Assembly (NCBI GenBank): GCA_900473685.1
Contig: UCNE01000009.1
Location: 62,001-126,000 of the forward strand
Length of the DNA stretch: 64,000 nucleotides
From: Hyphomicrobiales bacterium
GTDB taxonomy: Bacteria > Pseudomonadota > Alphaproteobacteria > Rhizobiales > Rhizobiaceae
Reading direction: 5' to 3'
Shown: one piece after another, positions 42,531 through 51,329 of the stretch
Layout of the letters: every line of letters begins with the position of its first letter
Position numbering within the stretch: position 1 is the stretch's first letter
Position numbers and translations under genes: made by a program
Notes under the pieces: generated by a model
What the model was told of the DNA's origin: nothing
What the model saw: only the letters and a program-made list of their open reading frames with translations
Database searches by the model: none

Positions 42531-43559
42531 GTGGCGCAGAAGATCAAGCTCTCCACCATTGCGGAAACGCTTGGTGTGTCCACTGCGACCGTTTCACTGG
42601 CATTGCGCGATAGTCCGCTTGTTGCGGCCATGACCCGCGACAAGATCAAGGATCAGGCCCGGGCGCTCGGCTATATCTACAATCGCCGCGCCGCCAGTCT
42701 TCGAACATCCCGCTCCGGCATCATCGGCGTCGTCGTGCACGACATCATGAACCCGTTCTACGGCGAAATCCTGAAAGCCATCGAGGCCGAACTCGACCGC
42801 GACCGGCAGACTTTCATCCTGTCCAACCATTACGATTCCGTCGAAAAGCAGCGCGCCTTCATCGAAACCCTGCTGCAGCTCGGCGGCGACGGTGTCATCA
42901 TGTCGCCGGCCATCGGTACACCGCCGGAGGATATCCAGCTGGCAGAAGACAACGGCATGCCGGCCATCCTGATCGCCCGTTCGATCGAGGGTGTCGATGT
43001 GCCGATCTTCCGGGGGGATGATTCCTATGGCATCTCGCTCGCCACCAATCATCTGATCAGCCTTGGTCATCGTGTCATCGCCATGGTCGGTGGCACGGAC
43101 CAGACTTCGACGGGCCGTGATCGCTATCAGGGTTACGTCAACGCGCTGCGCAAGGCCAATATCGATGTTGATCCGGATCTGCGCATTCCCGGCCCTCGCT
43201 CGATGCAGGGCGGGTTCGAGGCGGCGGTCCATCTTCTGTCTCTGCCGCAGAAGCCGACGGCCGTCGTCTGCTGGAATGATCTTGTCGCCATCGGCATGAT
43301 GAACGGCATCGCCCGCGCCGGCCTGGTGCCTGGCCGCGATGTGTCGGTCACCGGCTACGACGACCTTGAGGATGCCTCGATCTCGACGCCTGCGCTGACC
43401 ACCGTCTGGAACGGTCAGTCCGATGTCGGCCGCAGTGCCGCCCGTGCGCTGCTCGACAAGCTGAACGGCAGCCATGAGCCGGATGGTATCCACCTGATCA
43501 AGCCCGAGATGCGGATCCGCCAGTCGACCGGTCCGCTTCGCGCCAATCCCACCGAATAA
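42531..43559 (+). CDS. LacI-family transcriptional regulator
   Basis: A 342-aa protein with GTG start (GGGGGA just upstream). The helix-turn-helix is KLSTIAETLGVSTATVSLALRDSPLV and the hinge is near residues 47-56. The effector domain starts SGIIGVVVHDIMNPFYGEILKAIEAEL. A 2-hydroxyacid dehydrogenase gene begins 22 bases after its stop, so the two probably form an operon and the effector may be a hydroxy- or keto-acid, or the sugar acid it comes from. Confidence 0.92.
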   Translation: MAQKIKLSTIAETLGVSTATVSLALRDSPLVAAMTRDKIKDQARALGYIYNRRAASLRTSRSGIIGVVVHDIMNPFYGEILKAIEAELDRDRQTFILSNHYDSVEKQRAFIETLLQLGGDGVIMSPAIGTPPEDIQLAEDNGMPAILIARSIEGVDVPIFRGDDSYGISLATNHLISLGHRVIAMVGGTDQTSTGRDRYQGYVNALRKANIDVDPDLRIPGPRSMQGGFEAAVHLLSLPQKPTAVVCWNDLVAIGMMNGIARAGLVPGRDVSVTGYDDLEDASISTPALTTVWNGQSDVGRSAARALLDKLNGSHEPDGIHLIKPEMRIRQSTGPLRANPTE

Positions 43560-43581
43560 TCCGATCCGCAAGGAGCACATC

Positions 43582-44553
43582 ATGTCCAACGGCCGCCCGC
43601 GTATTCTTGTGCCCGGAAGGATGAGCCAGCGTGTACTCGACCGTTTGCCGAAGACGTTCGAGCCGGTCTTCATTGCTGCAGCCGATCCTGAACTGGTGAC
43701 AGCTGACCTTGCGTCCAGTGTTTCCGGTATTGCCGTCCAGGGAAAAATACCGGCCGGGTTCATCGACGCGTTTCCAAAACTCGAAATCATCGCCAGCTTC
43801 GGCGTCGGTTATGACGGCGTCGATGCCGGGCATGCGGCAAAGCGCGGCGTTGCCGTGACCAACACGCCGGATGTGCTGACGGACGAGGTGGCCGATACGG
43901 CGATCGCCTTGCTGCTCAACACGGTGCGCCGTTTTCCCGTTGCCGAACAGTGGTTGCGCCAGGGCCGGTGGGTCAAGGACGGCGCCTTCGCGTTGTCGCC
44001 GCTGACGCTGCGCGGCCGCACCGTCGGCCTTTATGGGCTTGGGCGTATCGGTCTGGCGATTGCCAAACGGCTGGAAGCCTTCGGTGTCTCCATCGCCTAC
44101 CATACCCGCACGCCGCGAGAGGGGCTGGCCTATACGCACTACCCGACGCTCAAGGGGATGGCAGAGGCGGTTGATACGATGATCGTCATCGTGCCCGGTA
44201 CCGATAGCACCCGCAAGACGGTCAATGCCGAGGTTCTGGAAGCCTTGGGTCCTCAAGGTGTGCTGATCAATGTCGGACGCGGCACCACCGTCGACGAGGC
44301 AGCCCTTACCGACGCCCTCCAGCGCGGCGTCATCGCTGCCGCAGGTCTCGACGTCTTCGAGAATGAACCACATGTGCCGGAGGCCTTGCTGGTTCTGCCG
44401 AACACCTCGCTGTTGCCGCATGTCGGCTCGGCCTCGCAGGCGACGCGCAATGCCATGGCGGATCTGGTCGTGGATAATCTTGTCGCATGGTTCGAGACCG
44501 GCGCGGCGTTGACGCCGGTGCCGGAAACGCCGTTCAAGCGGAAGACGGCCTAA
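43582..44553 (+). CDS. D-2-hydroxyacid dehydrogenase (glyoxylate/hydroxypyruvate reductase-like)
   Basis: A 323-aa NAD(P)-dependent enzyme. The Rossmann motif is TVGLYGLGRIGLAIAKRLEAFG, followed by YHTRTPREG where the basic residues favour NADPH. Catalytic Arg, Glu and His are in NVGRGTTVDEAAL, GLDVFENEP and LLPHVGSAS. It reduces glyoxylate, hydroxypyruvate or a related 2-keto acid. AAGGAG precedes the ATG. It follows a LacI regulator and converges with a glutamine amidotransferase-like gene, with stops overlapping by 4 bases. Confidence 0.92.
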   Translation: MSNGRPRILVPGRMSQRVLDRLPKTFEPVFIAAADPELVTADLASSVSGIAVQGKIPAGFIDAFPKLEIIASFGVGYDGVDAGHAAKRGVAVTNTPDVLTDEVADTAIALLLNTVRRFPVAEQWLRQGRWVKDGAFALSPLTLRGRTVGLYGLGRIGLAIAKRLEAFGVSIAYHTRTPREGLAYTHYPTLKGMAEAVDTMIVIVPGTDSTRKTVNAEVLEALGPQGVLINVGRGTTVDEAALTDALQRGVIAAAGLDVFENEPHVPEALLVLPNTSLLPHVGSASQATRNAMADLVVDNLVAWFETGAALTPVPETPFKRKTA

Positions 44554-45320
44554 ACAGCCGTCAAAGCCTTCTTCTTTGCTTCGGCATAGGCGCGAACCGC
44601 ATCACCGAAGGCCTGAAACAGGGTCGAAGACGGAGCGTCCTTGCCGACCCAATATTCCGGGTGCCATTGCACGCCGACGGCAAAGGCCTTTGCGTCGATG
44701 ACGGAGACCGCCTCAATCGTGCCGTCTTCGGCGATGGCCTCGACGGCCAGACGGGGCGCGGCCTTCGAGATTGCCTGCCGGTGCAGCGAATTCACCTGCA
44801 CTTCGCCAGCGCCGAGAACTGAGGCAAGACAGCTGCCTTCCTTGATAATGACGTTCTGGCGGATGCCATAGGCGATATCGAGTTCCGGCACATCCGGCTT
44901 GCGGTGATCCGAAATGCCGGGCATGTCCTGGATTTCACTTGCCAGCGTGCCGCCCAGTACAACGTTCAGCTCCTGGATGCCGCGGCAGATGGCAAGCAGA
45001 GGCACGCCGCGTTCAAGCGCGCGCCGGATCAGCGGTAGGCTTGTTGCATCGCGGCCCGGATCAAACGGCCCGTCCGCCTCGGTCGCTTCCTGACCATAGA
45101 GCGAGGGGTGCACATTGGTGCGCGATCCGCTGACAAGAACACCGTCCACCCGGTCGAGGATCTCGTCCGCATCATTGCCGCTTTCAAGGGCTGGCACCAG
45201 AAATGTCATCACGCCGGAGCCTTCGACGGCGGCGCGAACATATTGATGCGGCGTGGCATGCCAGACATTGCCGTCGAATGACCTGAAATCGGCGGGTATG
45301 GCAACAACGGGTTTCGGCAC
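44550..45320 (-). CDS. Gamma-glutamyl-gamma-aminobutyrate hydrolase-family protein (PuuD-like)
   Basis: A 256-aa class I glutamine-amidotransferase-fold hydrolase (peptidase C26). The nucleophile elbow is LLAICRGIQELNVVLGGTL with the catalytic Cys; the His-x-Glu pair is in AVGVQWHPEYW. The family cleaves gamma-glutamyl-GABA in putrescine degradation, or similar gamma-glutamyl amides. No other puu genes are adjacent. It converges with the dehydrogenase gene. Confidence 0.9.
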   Translation of the reverse strand: MPKPVVAIPADFRSFDGNVWHATPHQYVRAAVEGSGVMTFLVPALESGNDADEILDRVDGVLVSGSRTNVHPSLYGQEATEADGPFDPGRDATSLPLIRRALERGVPLLAICRGIQELNVVLGGTLASEIQDMPGISDHRKPDVPELDIAYGIRQNVIIKEGSCLASVLGAGEVQVNSLHRQAISKAAPRLAVEAIAEDGTIEAVSVIDAKAFAVGVQWHPEYWVGKDAPSSTLFQAFGDAVRAYAEAKKKALTAV

Positions 45321-45760
45321 TGCTGGATCTCCACCTGCGGCTGATCGCTTCGCCCGAAGCCCAGCCTCATATCACGTTATAAAGCCATTGCGCTCAGGGG
45401 CAGGAGAAGTCAATTCCGATGCTGGCAGCACTGTGCGTAAACCGGCTGCCTGCGACTGGCAAGATCTGGCTTTTTGCCTTAGAACTGCAGTAACCATTGC
45501 GGCAGATAAATCCTTGGGCACAGTTTTGAAGAAGGCTTCGCTTTGGCGTGCTCGAATAACCGGTTTGCAGTTGAAACCATGCAAGGTTGCAGAAAGGCAT
45601 TACTCCGTGGAGCTTGCTGCAATACTGGGTTGAATATCTGCAATGTCCGCGCATTTGAACCAATATGCCTAATATATGGGACTGATTTTTCCGGTAAGCG
45701 TGCGAAATCTTTCGTTAAACCCTCGGGAATAACACTTCGCCAAACCGGAGCAGGGGGTTC
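45321..45760. other. 440-base intergenic region, no gene recognised
   Basis: The GC content is lower than in the flanks. Open frames present (for example 45253-45633) lack ribosome-binding sites and similarity to known families. It probably holds the promoter of the GGDEF-EAL gene; nothing else was identified. Confidence 0.5.
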
Positions 45761-48070
45761 ATGAAGTCAAATGAACAGAGCGCTCTTCCGACCGATGTGT
45801 ATCTTTCGTTCGTAAGCTCGCTCTACGATTACCGCCAGACATTGTTGATCGGCATGCTGTCGCATGTCGTGACATTCCTGCTCGTCTTTGCAAAAACCAG
45901 TGATCCCTTTTTCATCGGCTGCACGATCGCGATTGTGCTGATCTGGCTCGTGCGCGGCATCGATATGCGGCGGTTTGATCACGAGAACCTGGCCTCTCTG
46001 GATTTCGAGGGCATTCGCCGCTGGGAAAACCGCTATAATACCGGTGGTATCTGCGCCACCCTGACGCTCGGCGTAGCCTGTGGTTATGCCATTCTCGTCA
46101 GCCGCGATCCATTTGCCGAACTCGCCTGCATTTCCGTAACGCTTGCCACCATGGTGTCGCTCGTCGGCCGCAATTATGGTTCGGCCCGTGCGGTTGTGGT
46201 GATGTCCCTGTCGGCCTGCGGCCCAATCATCCTCGGTCTGCTTGGCCTGATGGACTGGTTCATGGCGTTGCTGGCCGTCTTGATCGTGCCGTTCGTTCTG
46301 ACGACCTGGGCGATGGCGCGGGGTGTGCGCGAAACCCTGCACAAGAACGTTCTGGGCGCGCGGGAGATTTCAACGATCGCCGGCCGGTTCGACCTTGCGC
46401 TCAACAATATGCCGCATGGCCTGTTCATGCTCGATGCCGAGAACCGCATCCAGGTTGCCAACCGGCGGGCTTGTGAACTTCTCAATCTCGGCGACCGGGA
46501 GCGCCTCAAGGATTGCCATCTCGACGCCGTGCTACGCTACGGTGTGCGCCATACGTTTCTGGAACAGGATCAGGCCAAGCAGGTCTTGAAGCAGCTGGAC
46601 CAGTTGATGCAGGGCATGCAGTCGCGGGCCCTCATTGCTTTTTCCGACGATCTGTTCCTCGAATTTTCGGCAAGCCGGCGCGCCAGCGGCGGTGTCGTGC
46701 TGATCTTTGAAGACGTGACAGCGCGTGTGCGGGCGGAAAAGAAGATCCTGCAGATGGTGCGGTTCGATACGCTGACCGGCCTGCCCAATCGCGATTATTT
46801 CGGCGAACTGGTGAGCAATGCGCTTGTCGATCAAAACCGGACCGGCCTGACCGGTTTCATGGTTCTCGATGTGGCCGAGTTCAAGCATGTCAACGACACG
46901 CGCGGCCATGTCGTCGGTGACAGATTGTTATGCGCGATCTCGGAACGGCTGAAGAAGGTATCGGGAGACAAGGCGATCGCGGCGCGGCTGATGGGCGACG
47001 AATTCGTTTTGTTCTTTTCCAGCCAAGGTAACCGGCGCGTTCTGGAGGAGAGCATGCGGGCGGTGCACGCCCAGATGCGCGGCGCCTATCTTGCCAGCGG
47101 TTTTACCTTCAATATTTCGATGAGCGCTGGTTATGTGATCGTCGATAGCTCCGATTTCCGGCTGGAAGACATGCAGATCAAGGCCGACCTTGCGCTGTTT
47201 GAAAGCAAGAGTCGCGAGAAGGGGAGCTGCACCGCGTTCGAAGCGGAGATGGACGCGAACTATCTCGACCGGCAGAAACTCAAGACCGATCTGCGCGAGG
47301 CGATTGAAACGGGTGGGCTATCGGTTGCCTATCAGCCGATGTTCCTCGCCGATGGCTCGCGCATCGAATGCTGCGAAGCGCTGGCGCGCTGGATCCATCC
47401 GGAGCTTGGCCCGGTCCCGCCGGACGTCTTCATTCAGCTGGCCGAGGAAATCGGCGTGGTTTCCAGCATTACCAAATTCATGCTGCGCCAGGCCTGCCTT
47501 GACTGCCTGAAATGGCCTGGTCACATCGCCGTTTCCGTCAACCTTTCCGTCCTTGACCTGCGCAATGGCGAAATCATTCCGGTCGTCGCGGATATTCTGT
47601 CCGAAACCGGACTGGATCCATCGCGGCTTCATTTGGAAGTGACCGAAAGCTGCCTGATGGAAGAGGCGGCAAAGGTGCAGACGATCCTTCAGGAGCTGCG
47701 CGCCCGTGGCATTACCATCGCCATCGATGATTTCGGAACGGGGTATTCGAGCCTCAGTTATCTCGATGCGTTGCCGCTCGATATCATCAAGATCGACCGT
47801 TCCTTCGTGCGCAATATCCGCGAGGATGCGCGACGCTTCAAACTTCTGCGCGGTATGGTCAACCTGTCACGCGAGCTTGGGTTGAAAATCGTCATCGAAG
47901 GCGTCGAGACCAACGATCAGCTGGGGCTGATAAACCAGTACAAATGTGCCGACCTGATCCAGGGATATGTCTTCGCGGCGCCCATGCCGTCTCTAGCGAT
48001 CGAGAGCCTGTCCGACACGCTGGCAAAGAAGCTTTCCGTGCCAAAACGGCGCAATCGGCGCACGGCGTAA
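45761..48070 (+). CDS. Membrane GGDEF-EAL protein, probable c-di-GMP phosphodiesterase
   Basis: A 769-aa protein. About six N-terminal helices (~20-200) are followed by a PAS-like domain (~205-325, FDLALNNMPHGLFMLDAENRIQVANRRA), a GGDEF domain (~335-490) and an EAL domain (~510-755). The GGDEF motif is degenerate: M411-G-D-E-F415 lacks the first Gly. The EAL domain is intact: E539-A-L-A-R-W, DDFGTGYSSLSYL, and KIDRSFVRNI. This favours c-di-GMP breakdown, perhaps with GTP as activator through the GGDEF part. It is a single gene, upstream of the FeeM-like gene and its CtrA-type site. Confidence 0.92.
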   Translation: MKSNEQSALPTDVYLSFVSSLYDYRQTLLIGMLSHVVTFLLVFAKTSDPFFIGCTIAIVLIWLVRGIDMRRFDHENLASLDFEGIRRWENRYNTGGICATLTLGVACGYAILVSRDPFAELACISVTLATMVSLVGRNYGSARAVVVMSLSACGPIILGLLGLMDWFMALLAVLIVPFVLTTWAMARGVRETLHKNVLGAREISTIAGRFDLALNNMPHGLFMLDAENRIQVANRRACELLNLGDRERLKDCHLDAVLRYGVRHTFLEQDQAKQVLKQLDQLMQGMQSRALIAFSDDLFLEFSASRRASGGVVLIFEDVTARVRAEKKILQMVRFDTLTGLPNRDYFGELVSNALVDQNRTGLTGFMVLDVAEFKHVNDTRGHVVGDRLLCAISERLKKVSGDKAIAARLMGDEFVLFFSSQGNRRVLEESMRAVHAQMRGAYLASGFTFNISMSAGYVIVDSSDFRLEDMQIKADLALFESKSREKGSCTAFEAEMDANYLDRQKLKTDLREAIETGGLSVAYQPMFLADGSRIECCEALARWIHPELGPVPPDVFIQLAEEIGVVSSITKFMLRQACLDCLKWPGHIAVSVNLSVLDLRNGEIIPVVADILSETGLDPSRLHLEVTESCLMEEAAKVQTILQELRARGITIAIDDFGTGYSSLSYLDALPLDIIKIDRSFVRNIREDARRFKLLRGMVNLSRELGLKIVIEGVETNDQLGLINQYKCADLIQGYVFAAPMPSLAIESLSDTLAKKLSVPKRRNRRTA

Positions 48071-48182
48071 ACCTCCAGTCTGTATCTGTCCACGTTTGCC
48101 ACCTGATCGCGTGATCGTTCCGGGATACCGGAGTGCCGCCTGTTTCAGGGCGTTACGCCGTCAGAAAATGCAATGATAATTT

Positions 48183-48222
48183 AGCGTTAACCATTTGTTA
48201 ACCTTAACAAATGGTTTACGCT
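48183..48222. promoter_or_regulatory. CtrA-type box in a 19-base inverted repeat
   Basis: TTAA-CCATTTG-TTAAC (48187-48202) fits the TTAA-N7-TTAAC consensus for CtrA, including the TTAACCAT octamer. It is part of a 19-base inverted repeat (48183-48201 with 48204-48222, one mismatch, 2-base centre), so a second, weaker copy faces the other way. It lies ~47-86 bases before the FeeM-like start. CtrA is the cell-cycle master regulator of alphaproteobacteria; binding here is inferred. Confidence 0.65.
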
Positions 48223-48268
48223 TAATAATCTATTAAAGCATTGTGAGGTGCCTCCGTTTGGAAGATGA

Positions 48269-49048
48269 ATGCCCCCTTCAATGGGGGCGTTTGATGAAAT
48301 GAAAGCGGAGCAGCAGAACAGATTTTCAGAGCGACTGCTGGAACTGTTGGACCATGTCGAATATCGCCGGGTGGAAACGGGGGAGGACATGGAAGATGTC
48401 GCCCGCATTCGTTTCAAGGCCTACAAGATGGCCGATATACTGCCCTTGTCCGGCACGATGCTGATCGATGACATTGATTTCGATAGCCACGCCTATGTTT
48501 TCGGGATCTATTTCCAGGAGCGGTTGATCAGCACAGTGCGGGTGCATCATGTGACGCCCGAGCACCGGATCAGTGCATCCGGCTCGGTTTTCGGCGCGGA
48601 GATCGACGGCTTTCTGGATGCAGGTCTGTCGTTGATCGATCCCGTCCGGCTTGCCGCCGATCCGGAAATCCTGCGGGAAATGCCGGCCATTCCGTATCTG
48701 ACCCTGCGCGTCGCGACGATGGCGTCCGAGCATTTCGACGTCGACCGGTGCCTGTCGCTGGTCAAGCCGCAGCATGCGGCCTTCTACAAGCGGGTTTTCG
48801 ATGCCGACACGATCGTCTCGCCACAAAAGAACTGCGGCAATTACAATATCGACCTGACGCTGCTCGCTGCCCGTGTCCGCGAAATCCGCCCCTGGCTCTA
48901 TACGCGGTTTCCGTTCTTCGATTCGGAACCGTTCGAGCGGCGCATGATGTTCGGCGACGATCGCGAGACGCAGTATGCGCCGCTGACGGTGCTGCCGACT
49001 GCGCGCCTGGCATTGGCGATGCAGAGCCGGGCCCGCAACCAGGCCTGA
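48269..49048 (+). CDS. FeeM-like N-acyl amino acid synthase domain protein (GNAT fold)
   Basis: A 259-aa protein (249 aa if the in-frame ATG at 48299 is used; both have imperfect ribosome-binding sites, GGAAG and GGGGGC). The fold resembles autoinducer synthases and FeeM: VEDMEDVARIRFKAYKMA-like N-terminal region, GIYFQERLISTVRVHHVTPEHR central strands, then LRVATMASEHFDVDRCLSLVKPQHAAFYKRVFDAD. FeeM joins a long-chain acyl group from acyl carrier protein to an amino acid. Whether this one makes a lipid, a signal or neither is unknown. A hairpin overlaps its first codons (GCCCCC/GGGGGC). Confidence 0.8.
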   Translation: MPPSMGAFDEMKAEQQNRFSERLLELLDHVEYRRVETGEDMEDVARIRFKAYKMADILPLSGTMLIDDIDFDSHAYVFGIYFQERLISTVRVHHVTPEHRISASGSVFGAEIDGFLDAGLSLIDPVRLAADPEILREMPAIPYLTLRVATMASEHFDVDRCLSLVKPQHAAFYKRVFDADTIVSPQKNCGNYNIDLTLLAARVREIRPWLYTRFPFFDSEPFERRMMFGDDRETQYAPLTVLPTARLALAMQSRARNQA

Positions 49049-49269
49049 TCAGGTTTTACATAACCGCCACGGTCGCTTGCCGAACTGTTATGCCGCATGT
49101 TGTGCCAGCAGTTTTCGTTGCGTTTGACCGTGGCTTTGTGTAAGGCCACCTATGTGCAATCGCTGCTTTCGGGCAGTCTGGATGCGCATAGAATGGAATA
49201 GAGACGGGATGCCGCGCTCGCCGCCAGGGGCAGAGTAGGGTGCGGCTGAATTTCAGGGAGACATGGACG

Positions 49270-49494
49270 ATGGCTGAACATCATTCCGGGCCGGCCGAAT
49301 TGGGCGCACCGATGGATTATGCCGAGCACGAGAAGACCTACAACATCTTCCTCGAAGGTACGAAAATCGTGACGATCTTCTGCGTCGCGCTGCTGATTGC
49401 CATGGCCGCCGGATTCTTTACCAGCGCTGGTTTCTTCACCGCCCTCGTTCTTTTCATTCTCCTCAATGTCGCCGGTTTCGTGCTTCTGCGCTAA
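49270..49494 (+). CDS. aa3-type cytochrome c oxidase subunit IV
   Basis: A 74-aa protein starting MAEHHSGPAELGAPMDYAEHEKTYNIFLEGTKI, the conserved head of the bacterial aa3 oxidase subunit IV family, with a single membrane region (TIFCVALLIAMAAGFFTSAGFFTALVLFILLNVAGFVLL). It stabilises cytochrome c oxidase in the inner membrane. GGGAG is 9 bases before the ATG. It lies directly upstream of the transhydrogenase genes, a common order in rhizobia; the gap is ~195 bases. Confidence 0.92.
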   Translation: MAEHHSGPAELGAPMDYAEHEKTYNIFLEGTKIVTIFCVALLIAMAAGFFTSAGFFTALVLFILLNVAGFVLLR

Positions 49495-49688
49495 CTGGTT
49501 TTCCAGAGTTTTGACGAAAGCGGCACTTGGGAGTGAGGTGCCGGCTTGACTGTGGCCCGATGATTTCCGGGCCATGAGGAATATGCGCGCGGGCTGCCGG
49601 AGGGCGGCTTCGTGCGTGATTTTTGAGTGTGCGGGAGAGTGGAAATCGCGGTCCGCCGCGTGTTCCCGCCCGCGTCAGGGAGGAACCT

Positions 49689-50846
49689 GTGGCAGAAACC
49701 GTATTCATACCGTTGGAAACATTTCCGGGCGAGGGGCGTGTTGCCAGTTCTCCCGAGAGCATCAAGAAGCTCAAGACCCTCGGTTTCGAGGTTGTTGTTC
49801 AGGCCGGTGCCGGCACTCTGTCACGTATTCCCGACAGCGAGTTCGAGAAAGCCGGTGCGCGGATAGGCTCCGCCGCCGACGCCGCGAACGCCGATGTGGT
49901 GCTCAAGGTGCGCCGCCCGTCCTCTGCCGAAGTTGCCGGGTACAAGTCTGGCGCCATCGTGCTGGCGATCATGGATCCCTATGGCAATGACCAGGCATTG
50001 GCGGACATGGCGAAAGCTGGAGTGTCGGCCTTTGCGATGGAGTTGATGCCGCGCATCACCCGTGCCCAGTCGATGGACGTGCTGTCGTCGCAGGCCAACC
50101 TTGCCGGCTATCAGGCTGTGATCGAAGCGGCATCCGAATATGACCGGGCCATGCCGATGATGATGACGGCTGCAGGCACTGTTCCTGCAGCAAAGGTCTT
50201 TGTCATGGGCGCCGGCGTTGCCGGCCTGCAGGCAATCGCCACCGCCCGGCGTCTCGGTGCTGTGGTCTCCGCCACCGACGTCCGGCCGGCCTCCAAGGAA
50301 CAGGTTGCCTCGCTTGGCGCCAAGTTTATCGCGGTCGAGGACGAGGAATTCAAGGCGGCCGAAACCGCGGGCGGTTACGCCAAGGAAATGTCAGCGGACT
50401 ACAAGGCCAAGCAGGCGGTGCTGACCGCCGAGCACCTCGCCAAGCAGGACATCGTCATTACTACGGCTTTGATCCCGGGCCGTCCGGCCCCACGGCTGAT
50501 TACCCGCGATATGCTGAAGGCCATGAAGCCCGGCTCCATCGCCGTCGATCTCGCCGTCGAGCGTGGTGGCAATGTCGAGGGCGCGGTGGCCGACCAGGTG
50601 GTCGAGGTCGAGGGCGTCAAAGTCGTCGGTTACATCAATATGCCCGGCCGTATCGCCGCCTCTTCATCGGCGCTTTACGCAAAGAACCTCGTGACCTTCC
50701 TCGAAACCATGGTTTCCAAGGAGACCAAGGCACTTGCGCTCAATGCCGAGGACGAACTCGTCAAGGCGACGATGCTGACGCATGGCGGTGCCGTGGTGCA
50801 TCCAAATTTTGCCGCAGCGCCGGCCGTGGCCGCAGCAACAGCTTGA
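49689..50846 (+). CDS. pntAA: Proton-translocating NAD(P) transhydrogenase, subunit alpha part 1
   Basis: A 385-aa domain I protein that binds NAD(H). The start is GTG at 49689 with GGGAGG 6 bases upstream; homology begins at AETVFIPLETFPGEGRVASSPESIKKL. The Rossmann motif is VMGAGVAGLQAIATARRLGAVVSATDVRP, and GGNVEGAVADQVVEVEGVKVVGYINMPGRIAASSSALYAKNL is a conserved C-terminal part. With the next two genes it forms a three-subunit enzyme that uses the proton gradient to make NADPH. Confidence 0.95.
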   Translation: MAETVFIPLETFPGEGRVASSPESIKKLKTLGFEVVVQAGAGTLSRIPDSEFEKAGARIGSAADAANADVVLKVRRPSSAEVAGYKSGAIVLAIMDPYGNDQALADMAKAGVSAFAMELMPRITRAQSMDVLSSQANLAGYQAVIEAASEYDRAMPMMMTAAGTVPAAKVFVMGAGVAGLQAIATARRLGAVVSATDVRPASKEQVASLGAKFIAVEDEEFKAAETAGGYAKEMSADYKAKQAVLTAEHLAKQDIVITTALIPGRPAPRLITRDMLKAMKPGSIAVDLAVERGGNVEGAVADQVVEVEGVKVVGYINMPGRIAASSSALYAKNLVTFLETMVSKETKALALNAEDELVKATMLTHGGAVVHPNFAAAPAVAAATA

Positions 50847-50905
50847 AAATTGGAGAGGGCAGCGTGTGTGCTTCGGGGAGAAGTGCGGCTGCCTAAGGGA
50901 GAAAT

Positions 50906-51319
50906 ATGATGGCCAATGAGATGCTCGACAAGGCGATCGGCGACCTCGACCGGGCGGTCGAAGCGGTCCGTACCGCCGCCGAATATGTGCCGGATGCCGC
51001 CGGTAATGTTGTCCACGGACTGTCAGGCGGGGCGATCGATCCGTTCGTGTTCCAGCTGGCAATCTTCGTTCTGTCGATCTTCGTCGGTTATTATGTCGTC
51101 TGGTCGGTAACGCCAGCCCTGCATACGCCCCTGATGGCGGTCACCAACGCGATTTCCTCGGTCATCGTCGTCGGCGCGCTGCTTGCCGTCGGCATCTCGG
51201 CGTCCGGCCTTGCCACCGGCTTCGGCTTCGTGGCGCTGATCCTTGCTTCGGTCAACATCTTCGGCGGCTTCCTGGTGACCCAGCGCATGCTCGCCATGTA
51301 CAAGAAAAAAGAGAAGTGA
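50906..51319 (+). CDS. pntAB: NAD(P) transhydrogenase, subunit alpha part 2 (membrane)
   Basis: A 137-aa subunit. A ~50-residue Asp/Ala-rich head is followed by four hydrophobic helices (FVFQLAIFVLSIFVGYYVVWSVTPALHTPLMAVTNAISSVIVVGALLAVG and more). This part of domain II, separate from PntAA in alphaproteobacteria, forms half of the proton channel. There are two adjacent ATGs (50906, 50909), preceded by GGGAG. The gap to the next gene is 10 bases, indicating one operon. Confidence 0.95.
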   Translation: MMANEMLDKAIGDLDRAVEAVRTAAEYVPDAAGNVVHGLSGGAIDPFVFQLAIFVLSIFVGYYVVWSVTPALHTPLMAVTNAISSVIVVGALLAVGISASGLATGFGFVALILASVNIFGGFLVTQRMLAMYKKKEK

Positions 51320-51329
51320 GGCTGCCGTC

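Noticed and set aside
42594-43790. 398-codon open frame on the minus strand
   Set aside because: Antisense to the LacI gene and the start of the dehydrogenase gene; no initiation signals or family motifs.
45253-45633. 126-codon plus-strand frame before the GGDEF-EAL gene
   Set aside because: It begins antisense inside the PuuD-like gene, has no ribosome-binding site and no similarity that I recognise.
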